A stretch of 64,000 nucleotides of DNA from Flammeovirgaceae bacterium (GTDB lineage: Bacteria > Bacteroidota > Bacteroidia > Cytophagales > Cyclobacteriaceae), in assembly GCA_015180985.1 (NCBI GenBank), contig CP054185.1, forward strand, positions 1,178,001 through 1,242,000. The letters run 5' to 3'. The position numbers and the translations under genes are program-made. Positions within the stretch are counted from its first letter, which is position 1. Every line of letters begins with the position of its first letter. The notes under the pieces were generated by a model, which saw only the letters and a list, made by a program, of their open reading frames with translations, made no database searches and was not told the DNA's origin. Of this stretch, positions 44,313 through 52,639 are shown piece by piece.

Positions 44313-46292
44313 TTAAAACGCCAGCAATTCTTCAATCTTGTTTTTCAGTCGTCCTTTAGGCAAAAAGTTTTGTTCAAGCGTGGAAGCAAACGGGATGGGG
44401 GTATCCAGGCTGGCCACACGCATTACCGGAGCATCCAGGCAGGTAAAGCAATGTTCGGTAATCCAGGCACTGATTTCGGCACCAATACCACCGGTTAGCG
44501 TGTCCTCGTGCAAGATCATTACACGGCTGGTTTTCTTAACGGATTCATAAACAGTTTCGGTATCCCACGGCAACAGGGTACGCAGGTCGATAATATCTGC
44601 TGAAACTCCGGACATGCTTTCCAGAATTTCTTTAGCCCAGTGCACGCCCATGCCATACGTGATGATAGATAAATCGGTACCCGTGGTTACCGTTTTTGCC
44701 TTACCGATTTCGAGGGTATAGTAATCGTCCGGTATTTCTTCTTTAATGGATCGATACAATAATTTATGTTCGAAATACATCACGGGATTAGGATCCTCAA
44801 AGGCTGCACACAGCAAGCCCTTGGCATCGTAAGGAGTTGAGGGATAAACGATTTTTAATCCCGGGGTATGAAAAAACCAGGCTTCGTTGCTTTGCGAGTG
44901 AAACGGACCGGCCGCTGTGCCGGCACCGGTGGGCATTCGCACCACCACATCGGCCTGCTGCCCCCAGCGCCAATGGGTTTTGGCCAGGTTGTTTACAATT
45001 TGTGTTATACCTTCTGACACGAAATCGGCAAACTGCATTTCCACCATGGCCTTCATCCCTTTAATGGAAAGCCCAAGACCGGCACCCAAAATAGCCGATT
45101 CGCAAATGGGCGTATTTCGTACGCGGTCTTTACCGAATTGCTTTACGAACCCATCGGTAATTTTAAATACGCCACCGTACTCGGCAATGTCCTGGCCCAT
45201 CAGCACCAAATTATCATGGCGCTCCATACTTTGTTGTAAGCCATCGCTGATGGCATCGATAAATCGTTTTTCTGATTTTTTGTCGGATGAAGGCGTGATA
45301 ATGGCGCGAGTAAAAGGCGCATAAACATCCTGAAGTTCCTGTGCGGTATTGGGTTGGGGTGGTGTTTCTTCAAAAGCGATAGCCAGGCCGGACTCAATTT
45401 CCTTTTTGATTTTTTTTCGGATGGCTTCAGCTTCCTTCTCCGTAAGGATACCCTCGCTAAACAAAAATTTCTCGTAGTTGTCCACCGGATCTTTCTTGGC
45501 CCATTGCTCCATCAGTTCCTTCGGCACGTATTTGGTACCCGAGGCCTCTTCATGGCCGCGCATACGGAAGGTGATGCACTCAAGAAGAACCGGCCTTGGA
45601 TTTTTGCGGATATCTTCGGCAAGTTTTGAAACGGTGTTGTACACAGCCAGTACATTATTGCCGTCTACCTGAATGCCTTCAATGCCGTAACCAATGGCTT
45701 TATCTGCAAAGCTTTTACAGCGAAATTGTTCGTGGCTGGGGGTTGACAGGCCATACCCATTGTTCTCAATCACAAAGATTACAGGCAAATCCCAAACGGC
45801 AGCCACATTAACTGCTTCATGAAAATCGCCTTCGCTGGTGCCGCCATCGCCATTAAAAACAGCCGTAACTTTTTTCTCTTTGTTCAGTTTGCTGGCCAGT
45901 GCAATGCCATCGGCCACACCGTTTTGCGGGCCGAGGTGTGAGATCATACCGACAATGCGGTATTTGTTATTGCCGAAGTGAAAAGAGCGATCGCGGCCCT
46001 TAGTATACCCGCCCAGTGTACCCTGCCATTGCGCAAACAGTCGTTCGAAGGGCATGTTGCGCGAGGTAAACACACCCAGGTTGCGGTGCATAGGCAGAAT
46101 GTATTCGTCAGGCTGAAGGGCCTCGGTTACGCCAACGGCAATGGCCTCTTGCCCGATGCCGCTGAACCATTTGCTGATTTTATTTTGCCGAAGGAGTATC
46201 AGCATTTTTTCCTCGATTAAACGGGGTCGCACAAGAGCTTGGTAAAGATGAATGAGTTTAGCGGAGTTGAGATTTTCTTTATCAAAATTCAT
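44313..46292 (-). CDS. 2-oxoacid dehydrogenase E1, fused alpha and beta subunits
   Basis: 659 residues from ATG 46292. The N-terminal half is E1-alpha with the thiamine diphosphate motif GDGGTSEGDFHEA...NN near residues 145-175 and MRGHEEASGTKYV. The C-terminal half, from about 340 on, is E1-beta (MGQDIAEYGGVFK, EMQFADFVSEG, PTGAGTAAGPFHSQ). The fusion is typical of Bacteroidota branched-chain/pyruvate dehydrogenase E1. It decarboxylates a 2-oxoacid and loads the acyl group on E2 lipoamide; E2 and E3 are not in this window. Confidence 0.92.
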   Translation of the reverse strand: MNFDKENLNSAKLIHLYQALVRPRLIEEKMLILLRQNKISKWFSGIGQEAIAVGVTEALQPDEYILPMHRNLGVFTSRNMPFERLFAQWQGTLGGYTKGRDRSFHFGNNKYRIVGMISHLGPQNGVADGIALASKLNKEKKVTAVFNGDGGTSEGDFHEAVNVAAVWDLPVIFVIENNGYGLSTPSHEQFRCKSFADKAIGYGIEGIQVDGNNVLAVYNTVSKLAEDIRKNPRPVLLECITFRMRGHEEASGTKYVPKELMEQWAKKDPVDNYEKFLFSEGILTEKEAEAIRKKIKKEIESGLAIAFEETPPQPNTAQELQDVYAPFTRAIITPSSDKKSEKRFIDAISDGLQQSMERHDNLVLMGQDIAEYGGVFKITDGFVKQFGKDRVRNTPICESAILGAGLGLSIKGMKAMVEMQFADFVSEGITQIVNNLAKTHWRWGQQADVVVRMPTGAGTAAGPFHSQSNEAWFFHTPGLKIVYPSTPYDAKGLLCAAFEDPNPVMYFEHKLLYRSIKEEIPDDYYTLEIGKAKTVTTGTDLSIITYGMGVHWAKEILESMSGVSADIIDLRTLLPWDTETVYESVKKTSRVMILHEDTLTGGIGAEISAWITEHCFTCLDAPVMRVASLDTPIPFASTLEQNFLPKGRLKNKIEELLAF

Positions 46293-46331
46293 ACACAATA
46301 GAAAGTAGCAAAGTTAAGGGCTGAGAACAAA

Positions 46332-46362
46332 CTTGTTTATACGTATATATGGTTTAATTTTG
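46332..46362 (+). promoter_or_regulatory. Promoter and operator-like palindrome of the toxin-antitoxin operon
   Basis: TTG (46333-46335), a 19-base spacer, then TAATTTTG (46355-46362): a good Bacteroidota promoter. The spacer contains the perfect palindrome TATACGTATA (46338-46347), a plausible binding site for the antitoxin. The antitoxin start at 46381 follows 18 bases later. Confidence 0.6.
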
Positions 46363-46380
46363 TACGTAGCTTAAGTACGC

Positions 46381-46620
46381 ATGGAAGAAGTTAAATTAAC
46401 TTTAAAACTTAAAAAGCGAACCATTGAGAGGGGTAAGCGCTTTGCCCGAAAGCAAAAAACGAGTTTATCGAAGATGATTGAAAATTACCTGGATAAGGTA
46501 ACGCAGCAGGAATCGGATGAACTAACCCCGCTGGTCAGGAGTTTGTCCGGTGTATTAAAAGGTAAGTCACTTGATTACAAACGCGGATACTCCGACTTTC
46601 TCGATCGCAAATACAAGTAA
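46381..46620 (+). CDS. Antitoxin (DUF6364-like) of a type II module
   Basis: 79 residues, very basic, with a ribbon-helix-helix-like N-terminus (EVKLTLKLKKRTIERGKRFARKQ) and a flexible tail that would cover the toxin. Such RHH antitoxins neutralise PIN-domain RNases and bind their own promoter. The stop overlaps the toxin start by one base (TAATG). Confidence 0.78.
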   Translation: MEEVKLTLKLKKRTIERGKRFARKQKTSLSKMIENYLDKVTQQESDELTPLVRSLSGVLKGKSLDYKRGYSDFLDRKYK

Positions 46621-47036
46621 TGGATCGGGCGTTTGTCGATACGGACATTATTCTTGATTTATTGGCCGAGCGCAATCCGTTTTATAAAAGTGCTGCTATT
46701 CTTTTTTCTAAAGCCGATAGAGGCGACATTACATTATGTGTATCAACGCTTAGCTTTGCCAATACACACTTTTTGCTTCGCAAAAAATTTTCGGAACGTG
46801 AATCCAGAAAAATTCTAATGGGCTTCAAAACGCTGGTTCATATACTGGCAACAACAGATAAAGTAATTGACCGGGCATTAGCTTCAGGATTTTCTGATTT
46901 TGAGGACGCGGTTCAATACTACACGGCTTCAGAAAATAATGTGAACTTACTGCTTACAAGGAACCTTAAAGACTATAAACTTGCAAAGATTCCGGTAATG
47001 ACGGCTGAGGCTTATATAAAGACAATTGGGTCATAG
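46620..47036 (+). CDS. PIN-domain toxin (VapC-like RNase)
   Basis: 138 residues. Acidic metal-binding residues are Asp7 in AFVDTDIILDLL, Asp-Glu in FSDFEDAVQY and Asp in RNLKDYK, the usual arrangement in PIN nucleases that cleave RNA. Paired with the antitoxin just upstream. The following M16 peptidase gene begins 1 base after the stop, so the module sits inside a longer transcript. Confidence 0.85.
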   Translation: MDRAFVDTDIILDLLAERNPFYKSAAILFSKADRGDITLCVSTLSFANTHFLLRKKFSERESRKILMGFKTLVHILATTDKVIDRALASGFSDFEDAVQYYTASENNVNLLLTRNLKDYKLAKIPVMTAEAYIKTIGS

Positions 47037-47037
47037 T

Positions 47038-48285
47038 ATGATTTCGTTTTCTGAGTTTAGACTTGACAACGGGCTACATGTAATTGTTCATGAAGATCCG
47101 ACCGTTCAGATAGCCGTGCTGAACCTTTTGTACGATGTCGGCTCGCGCGATGAGCGGCCGGATAAAACGGGGTTTGCTCACTTGTTCGAACACCTGATGT
47201 TTGGCGGCTCAGTCAACATCCCCAACTACGATGAGCCGCTGCAGTTGGTAGGCGGAGACAATAATGCGTTCACCAACACCGACATCACCAATTATTACTT
47301 AACCGTTCCGGCCACGAATATTGAAACCGGCTTTTGGCTGGAGAGCGACCGCATGCTGGGATTATCGTTCAACCCGAAGGTGCTGGATGTACAACGCAAA
47401 GTGGTGATTGAAGAATTTAAACAACGCTACCTCAATCAGCCCTATGGCGATGTGTGGCTGAAACTACGGCCGCTGGCGTACCAGGTGCATCCCTATCAAT
47501 GGGCCACCATCGGTAAAGAGCCTGCTCATATTGAGGGTGCCACGCTTGAGGATGTAAAAGATTTTTTCTATACGCACTACATTCCAAACAATGCGGTACT
47601 GGTTGTGGCCGGCAATGTAACGGTTAACCAGGTGAAGAGCTTATCGGAAAAATGGTTTGCGCCCATACCGCGCGGCAAAAAAAAGGAACGGAAGGTGCCG
47701 GCTGAACCTGTGCAAAAACGTAAGCGCATATTAGAAGTTGAGGCCGAAGTACCGGCCAGCGCACTTTATATGGCCTGGCACATGCCGGGCCGGTTTCACC
47801 CCGACTTTTATGCGGTTGATCAACTGTCGGACATTCTGGGGCGTGGCGAATCAAGCCGGCTGTATTCGCAATTGGTAAAAGAGAAGGAAATATTCACTTC
47901 CATATCAGCTTATGTTTTAGGTTCGATTGATCCGGGTTTGCTGGTCATCAGCGGACGATTAAAGAGCGGCATATCCACCAAACGAGGCGAAGAGGCTGTT
48001 TTAGGAATTATTGATGAACTAATAAAAAAAGGCATAGAGCAGCCCGAATTACAAAAAGTTAAAAACCAGGCTGAAACCGCCCTTGAGTTTGATGAAGTAG
48101 AGGTAATGAACCGTGCCATGAGCCTGGCATTTTCTTCCTTATCGGGTGATGTGAACCACGTTAACCGTGAAAAGGAGGTGATTAACAATGTATCCATCGA
48201 AGCGATAATGCAAAAAGCAACAGCGATTTTGAAGGATGAAAATCTTTGTGTGATGCATTACCGTTCAAAAGCAGAAGCAGCATGA
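47038..48285 (+). CDS. M16-family zinc peptidase
   Basis: 415 residues from ATG 47038. The inverted zinc motif HLFEH (48-52) lies in GFAHLFEHLMF, with a distal Glu expected in the following helix. A single M16 pair of domains (about 420 residues), as in mitochondrial processing peptidase-like bacterial proteins; no signal peptide, so it is probably cytoplasmic. It starts 1 base after the PIN toxin stop, and its stop overlaps the ispF start (ATGA). Confidence 0.9.
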   Translation: MISFSEFRLDNGLHVIVHEDPTVQIAVLNLLYDVGSRDERPDKTGFAHLFEHLMFGGSVNIPNYDEPLQLVGGDNNAFTNTDITNYYLTVPATNIETGFWLESDRMLGLSFNPKVLDVQRKVVIEEFKQRYLNQPYGDVWLKLRPLAYQVHPYQWATIGKEPAHIEGATLEDVKDFFYTHYIPNNAVLVVAGNVTVNQVKSLSEKWFAPIPRGKKKERKVPAEPVQKRKRILEVEAEVPASALYMAWHMPGRFHPDFYAVDQLSDILGRGESSRLYSQLVKEKEIFTSISAYVLGSIDPGLLVISGRLKSGISTKRGEEAVLGIIDELIKKGIEQPELQKVKNQAETALEFDEVEVMNRAMSLAFSSLSGDVNHVNREKEVINNVSIEAIMQKATAILKDENLCVMHYRSKAEAA

Positions 48286-48761
48286 ATATGCGGATAGGTT
48301 TCGGTTTCGATGTGCACCAACTGGAGGCAGGCCGGGAATTTTGGCTTGGCGGCATAAAAATTTCTGCCGATAAAGGTGCTACCGGCCACTCCGATGCCGA
48401 TGTACTTATACATGCCTTATGCGATGCCTTACTGGGCGCTGCCGGATTGCGCGACATCGGCTACCATTTTCCTAACACCGATCCCCAATGGAAGGGTAAA
48501 GACAGCAGACATTTTTTAACTGAAGTAGTGCGCATGCTAAATGCAAAGGGGTGGCGGGTTGGTAATGTGGATTGTACGGTTTGCCTGGAGCGGCCAAAGA
48601 TCAATCCGCATATACAGTCCATGCGGGCCGTGCTGGCACCCGTGCTTCAAATCCCGGCAGATGGCGTTAGTATTAAGGCTACTACTAATGAAAAACTTGG
48701 CTACATAGGTCGTGAAGAAGGCGTATGTGCGTATGCCGTGGCTTTGATTGTAAAAAACTAA
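48282..48761 (+). CDS. ispF: 2-C-methyl-D-erythritol 2,4-cyclodiphosphate synthase
   Basis: 159 residues. Zinc and substrate residues are in GFDVHQL (Asp, His), GHSDADVLIHALCDALLGA and DIGYHFPNTDP; the CDP-binding end is ATTNEKLGYIGREEG. Enzyme of the non-mevalonate isoprenoid pathway, cytoplasmic. ATG 48282 overlaps the M16 stop; ATG 48288 is equally possible. Confidence 0.95.
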   Translation: MNMRIGFGFDVHQLEAGREFWLGGIKISADKGATGHSDADVLIHALCDALLGAAGLRDIGYHFPNTDPQWKGKDSRHFLTEVVRMLNAKGWRVGNVDCTVCLERPKINPHIQSMRAVLAPVLQIPADGVSIKATTNEKLGYIGREEGVCAYAVALIVKN

Positions 48762-48766
48762 GAACA

Positions 48767-49822
48767 TTATTTTGTCGTTCCGCTTCCCAGCAGCATGGAC
48801 CATGTTTTTAATGAAGGAGTGCGGTCGGCAATTATCTTTATGATGCCTAAAAACGGAATGAAAAGAATTAACCCGGCCACACCCCACAGTATACCTCCGG
48901 TAACGATGGCTGCAATGGTAACCAATGCGTTAAGTTTCAGGCGGCTGCTTACGGCAAGCGGAAAGATTACATTCGCCTCCAGGTATTGAACCACTGCGAA
49001 TACGGCAATAACACCAAGGGGGTACCAGATGGAGTTATACGTAATCCATGAAATGGTGATGGGCAGCAGTGCTGCAATAATGATTCCGAGATACGGGATG
49101 AACGTGAGGATAGAGGCCGTAAATCCGAATAAAACCGGGTGAGGAATTCCAATCAGGTAAAGACCTAAACTGTTCAGTACACCTACAATCAGGTAAACCA
49201 ACAGCATACCTTTAATAAAATTGTAGTAGGATTGGATGCTAAGGTGAAGGATTTCGCGGATTTGCTCCTTGCGCTGCGTTGGAAAAAGCCGGTAAAGCAC
49301 ATTAACCCACCGGTCGCGATGATAAAGAATCAGCACTACGTAAACCGGAACTAAAATAAACAACACACCTGAAATCGTTCCGGCAGAAATGGTTTTCCTG
49401 ATAAAGCTCATGGTATCCGATCCGGACTGCTGACCAAGATTTTTCAGCCATTCGTTTTGTCGCTCGGCACTGATATTTAGTTCCTGCGTAATCCAGGCAC
49501 TGAATGCATGGAATGTTTGCAGCAGTTTATCCTGCAAGGTGGTCCACTCTTTAAAGAAACTCAGTAGCTGAAGTGTAAATAACCAGGCGATGGCGCCCAT
49601 CAAAACAAAAATAATCGACAGACTGATTAGAATGGCAGCCATCTTTTTAATCCGGTGCTGCTCAAGCCATATGCAAACAGGATAGAGAATGCAACTAATC
49701 AGTAAGGAAAATGAAAGCGGAATAAAGAGCGGCCTGCCGATGTAAAGTATAACTCCGCCAAAAACAATATATTGTAGGATAAGCAGGGCGGAAACCCGTG
49801 CATTTGCTTTACTGAGGTTCAT
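48767..49822 (-). CDS. AI-2E family transporter
   Basis: 351 residues with about eight membrane segments and a hydrophilic stretch at residues 90-150. Family stretches are VPVYVVLILYHRD, PHPVLFGFTASILTFIPYLGIIIAALLP and PLAVSSRLKLNALVTIAAIVTGGILWG. Members export autoinducer-2 (TqsA) or other small molecules, or act as Na+/H+ antiporters; the substrate is unknown here. Convergent with ispF, 5 bases apart. Confidence 0.87.
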   Translation of the reverse strand: MNLSKANARVSALLILQYIVFGGVILYIGRPLFIPLSFSLLISCILYPVCIWLEQHRIKKMAAILISLSIIFVLMGAIAWLFTLQLLSFFKEWTTLQDKLLQTFHAFSAWITQELNISAERQNEWLKNLGQQSGSDTMSFIRKTISAGTISGVLFILVPVYVVLILYHRDRWVNVLYRLFPTQRKEQIREILHLSIQSYYNFIKGMLLVYLIVGVLNSLGLYLIGIPHPVLFGFTASILTFIPYLGIIIAALLPITISWITYNSIWYPLGVIAVFAVVQYLEANVIFPLAVSSRLKLNALVTIAAIVTGGILWGVAGLILFIPFLGIIKIIADRTPSLKTWSMLLGSGTTK

Positions 49823-49858
49823 TTAATACCAATGTAACGGAAGGCCCAGTAGGTAACC

Positions 49859-50518
49859 ATGATAGAAATCATCATAACGGAAGACGGATCGCATACTATT
49901 AAAAATCATGCACTGAATGAGACCTACCATTCACTGCATGGCGCCATGAATGAGTCGCTGCATGTTTTTATAAAACACGGCCTGGAGTTTTTTCTTGCCC
50001 GATCACCTGCAGCGATTGCTGTGCTTGAAGTAGGCTTTGGCACAGGATTGAATGCCTGGCTCACGGCTAAACACCTGGCAGGTACTATGGTTAAACTTCA
50101 CTACATAGCGCTTGAGCCTCAGCCTTTGGGTGAGTCGGTTTGGTCGCAATTGAATTATGCGACTACAAACGATGATCAGACTTTGTTTAACACCCTTCAC
50201 CGCGTTGCGTGGAATGAGCCCGTGCCGGTAACTCCTGAATTTGTAATTCATAAGATGCCCAAATCGGTATATGATTTGGAACTGACTCAGGCATGCCTGG
50301 ACCTTATATATTATGATGCCTTTGCTCCTCAAAAGCAGCCTGAAATGTGGACGAGCAATATACTGGCAAAAGTGGCCGGTTGGCTTAGGCCCGGTGGTGT
50401 ATTGGTAACGTACTGCGCCAAAGGGCAGGTGAAGCGCGATTTAAAAGCGGCCGGTCTTATGGTCGAAGCCCTGCAAGGCCCCCCCGGAAAGCGCGAAATG
50501 ATTCGGGCTTTAAAATGA
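49859..50518 (+). CDS. mnmD: tRNA U34 (mnm5s2U) methyltransferase MnmD
   Basis: 219 residues. SAM site VLEVGFGTGLNAWLTA, then YIALEPQPL, and DLIYYDAFAPQKQPEMW, all matching the methyltransferase half of MnmC, here as a stand-alone enzyme. It methylates the nm5 group at tRNA wobble uridine. Same-strand S9 peptidase follows after 74 bases. Confidence 0.92.
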   Translation: MIEIIITEDGSHTIKNHALNETYHSLHGAMNESLHVFIKHGLEFFLARSPAAIAVLEVGFGTGLNAWLTAKHLAGTMVKLHYIALEPQPLGESVWSQLNYATTNDDQTLFNTLHRVAWNEPVPVTPEFVIHKMPKSVYDLELTQACLDLIYYDAFAPQKQPEMWTSNILAKVAGWLRPGGVLVTYCAKGQVKRDLKAAGLMVEALQGPPGKREMIRALK

Positions 50519-50592
50519 GGAGTTACGTTGATCATTATTTAATTGAAGGTTGTTAGTATTAATCCTATCTTCCTCACCCTAAAGTTATTGCT

Positions 50593-52584
50593 ATGAGACC
50601 CGTGCCATTTCTACTCCTTTGTTCAGTGGTTGCATTTGCACAAAGTGCCTGGACTCCCGCTGAAATGATGAAATTCAAGCGGCTGACTTCGGCTGTTATT
50701 TCTCCAGATGGCAAGCGCGTGGCCTACACCGTTTCTGTACCTCTGATGGAAGGTGATAAATCGGAGTTCCTCACACACATCTGGGTGGCTTCCACCGATG
50801 GTAGCATGAATCGCCAGTTTACATTTGGCGATAAGTCTTGCTCCAATCCGCAGTTTTCGCCCGACAGCCGGTGGCTGGCATTCATTTCTTCGCGCGGCAG
50901 CGACCGAACCCAATTGCATGTTATTTCATTAGAAGGCGGAGAAGCAGAACAGGTGACAAACCAGAAAAATAACGTGGGCCAGTTCGCCTGGTCGCCCGAT
51001 GGCAAACGCATAGCATTCACCATGACTGACCCGCTTACTGAACAAGAAGAGAAAAACAGGAAAGAAAAACGTGATATGGAAATTGCCGATACCTATAAGA
51101 ACGCACATATCTATACGGTGAGTTTAGCGAAAGATGCGAGGGGTAAATATCCGGTGAAGCGCCTTAGCGGTGGTGATTTTCACGTGACCGATTTAACCTG
51201 GTCGCCCGATGGAAAAACAATTGCCTTTGCGCATCAGATTAATGCATCGCTTAACGAGTGGCCTACAACGGATATTAGCACAATACCTGCTGATAGTGGT
51301 GCTGTTAAAAAACTGGTGGCGAACAAAGGCCAGGATGCCAATCCCGTTTACTCGCCCGATGGCCAGTGGCTCGCTTTTTTTTCGGGCGGTGATGTTGTTA
51401 GTTGGTCGGGAGCCAATGATGTGTACATTGTTCCCGCTACAGGCGGAACACCCAAAAAACTGGCCCCAACATTTGATGGCAGTTTTCAGATTCTATCCTG
51501 GGCAGCCGATGGCAAAAGCATTTTTATTTCTGAGGCCTACCGTACCACGCGGGTTGTGTATTCCCTGCCGGTTGACGGCAAGCCGGCTAAAATAATTACA
51601 CCCGCTGAGGGTATGCACACCAATGCCACCTTTAATAAAGCAACTGACCAGATGGCGTGTATTTACCAAAACTCATCCGTCCCTGCCAATGTGTATGTAA
51701 TGAGCTTAAAGGATATGAAGCTGCGTAAAATTTCCTCCATCAATGACGACTTTGCCGCTAAGCCTCATGCCAAAACTGAAGTGATTTCCTGGAAATCGAA
51801 GGACGGAAAATATATCATTGACGGCTTGCTTACCTATCCGGCTAATTACCAAGCCGGCAGAAAGTATCCGCTTATCCTGAATATTCACGGAGGTCCTGCC
51901 GGAGTTTTCACCCAGAATTATACAGGTGCCAGTACCATTTACCCGCTTCAGGCTTTTGCCAGCGAAGGGTATGCAGTACTTCGGCCTAACCCGCGTGGTA
52001 GTTCAGGGTATGGTGTTGAATTTCGCCAGGCCAATAAAAACGACTGGGGCTTTGGCGATTATGACGACATCATGGCGGGAGTGGATAAGGTTATTGCTGA
52101 TGGGCTGGTGCATCCGGACAGCTTGTGCGTTACCGGATGGAGTTATGGCGGTTACATGACGTCCATGATCATCACAAAAACCAACCGGTTTAAGGCCGCC
52201 ATGGTTGGTGCAGGCGTTACCAACCTGATAAGCTTTACCGGTACGGCTGATATTCCTGATTTCATACCCGACTACTTTGGCGGAGAATTGTGGGATCGCA
52301 CCGATGTGTATGCCCGGCACTCGGCCATGTTTGCCGTAAAAAATGCAAAAACACCAACGCTGGTAATCCATGGTGAGCGTGATTTGCGTGTACCGATTTC
52401 GCAGGGGCAGGAGTTATACATGGCGTTGAAAAGGTTGGGTGTAAAAACACAAATGGTTTCGTACCCGCGTACGCCTCACGGTCCGCAGGAGCCAAAGTTT
52501 ATCCAGGATATTGCCGAGCGGGTTATTGACTGGTTTAATCAACACAACCGCGGAAGAAAAGCAAAACACACCGATACAAATTGA
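50593..52584 (+). CDS. S9 family peptidase (dipeptidyl/acylaminoacyl peptidase-like), exported
   Basis: 663 residues with a signal peptide (LLLCSVVAFAQS). A WD40-like propeller with repeated 'SPDGK' and 'SPDGQWLAF' blades covers residues 30-400. The hydrolase has Ser517 in GWSYGGYM, Asp in GERDLRVP and His in TPHGPQ. It probably releases di- or acyl-amino acids from peptides in the periplasm. Separate from the S9A enzyme at 32094, which has a different blade pattern. Confidence 0.92.
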   Translation: MRPVPFLLLCSVVAFAQSAWTPAEMMKFKRLTSAVISPDGKRVAYTVSVPLMEGDKSEFLTHIWVASTDGSMNRQFTFGDKSCSNPQFSPDSRWLAFISSRGSDRTQLHVISLEGGEAEQVTNQKNNVGQFAWSPDGKRIAFTMTDPLTEQEEKNRKEKRDMEIADTYKNAHIYTVSLAKDARGKYPVKRLSGGDFHVTDLTWSPDGKTIAFAHQINASLNEWPTTDISTIPADSGAVKKLVANKGQDANPVYSPDGQWLAFFSGGDVVSWSGANDVYIVPATGGTPKKLAPTFDGSFQILSWAADGKSIFISEAYRTTRVVYSLPVDGKPAKIITPAEGMHTNATFNKATDQMACIYQNSSVPANVYVMSLKDMKLRKISSINDDFAAKPHAKTEVISWKSKDGKYIIDGLLTYPANYQAGRKYPLILNIHGGPAGVFTQNYTGASTIYPLQAFASEGYAVLRPNPRGSSGYGVEFRQANKNDWGFGDYDDIMAGVDKVIADGLVHPDSLCVTGWSYGGYMTSMIITKTNRFKAAMVGAGVTNLISFTGTADIPDFIPDYFGGELWDRTDVYARHSAMFAVKNAKTPTLVIHGERDLRVPISQGQELYMALKRLGVKTQMVSYPRTPHGPQEPKFIQDIAERVIDWFNQHNRGRKAKHTDTN

Positions 52585-52639
52585 TTTTATGGATCGGATT
52601 TTCATTTTTAATTATTTTTAAATATTGCGTAGCCGGCTA

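Noticed and set aside
44313-46292. Frameshift or misassembly joining E1 alpha and beta
   Set aside because: The alpha-beta fusion is a known arrangement in Bacteroidota and the junction reads smoothly.
46381-48761. A larger defence island around the toxin-antitoxin genes
   Set aside because: Neighbours are fused E1, M16 peptidase and ispF, ordinary chromosomal genes; no restriction, CBASS or other defence components seen.
50593-52584. Duplicate of the prolyl oligopeptidase at 32094
   Set aside because: Same S9 superfamily, but the propeller blades, active-site surroundings and signal peptides differ; they are separate subfamilies.
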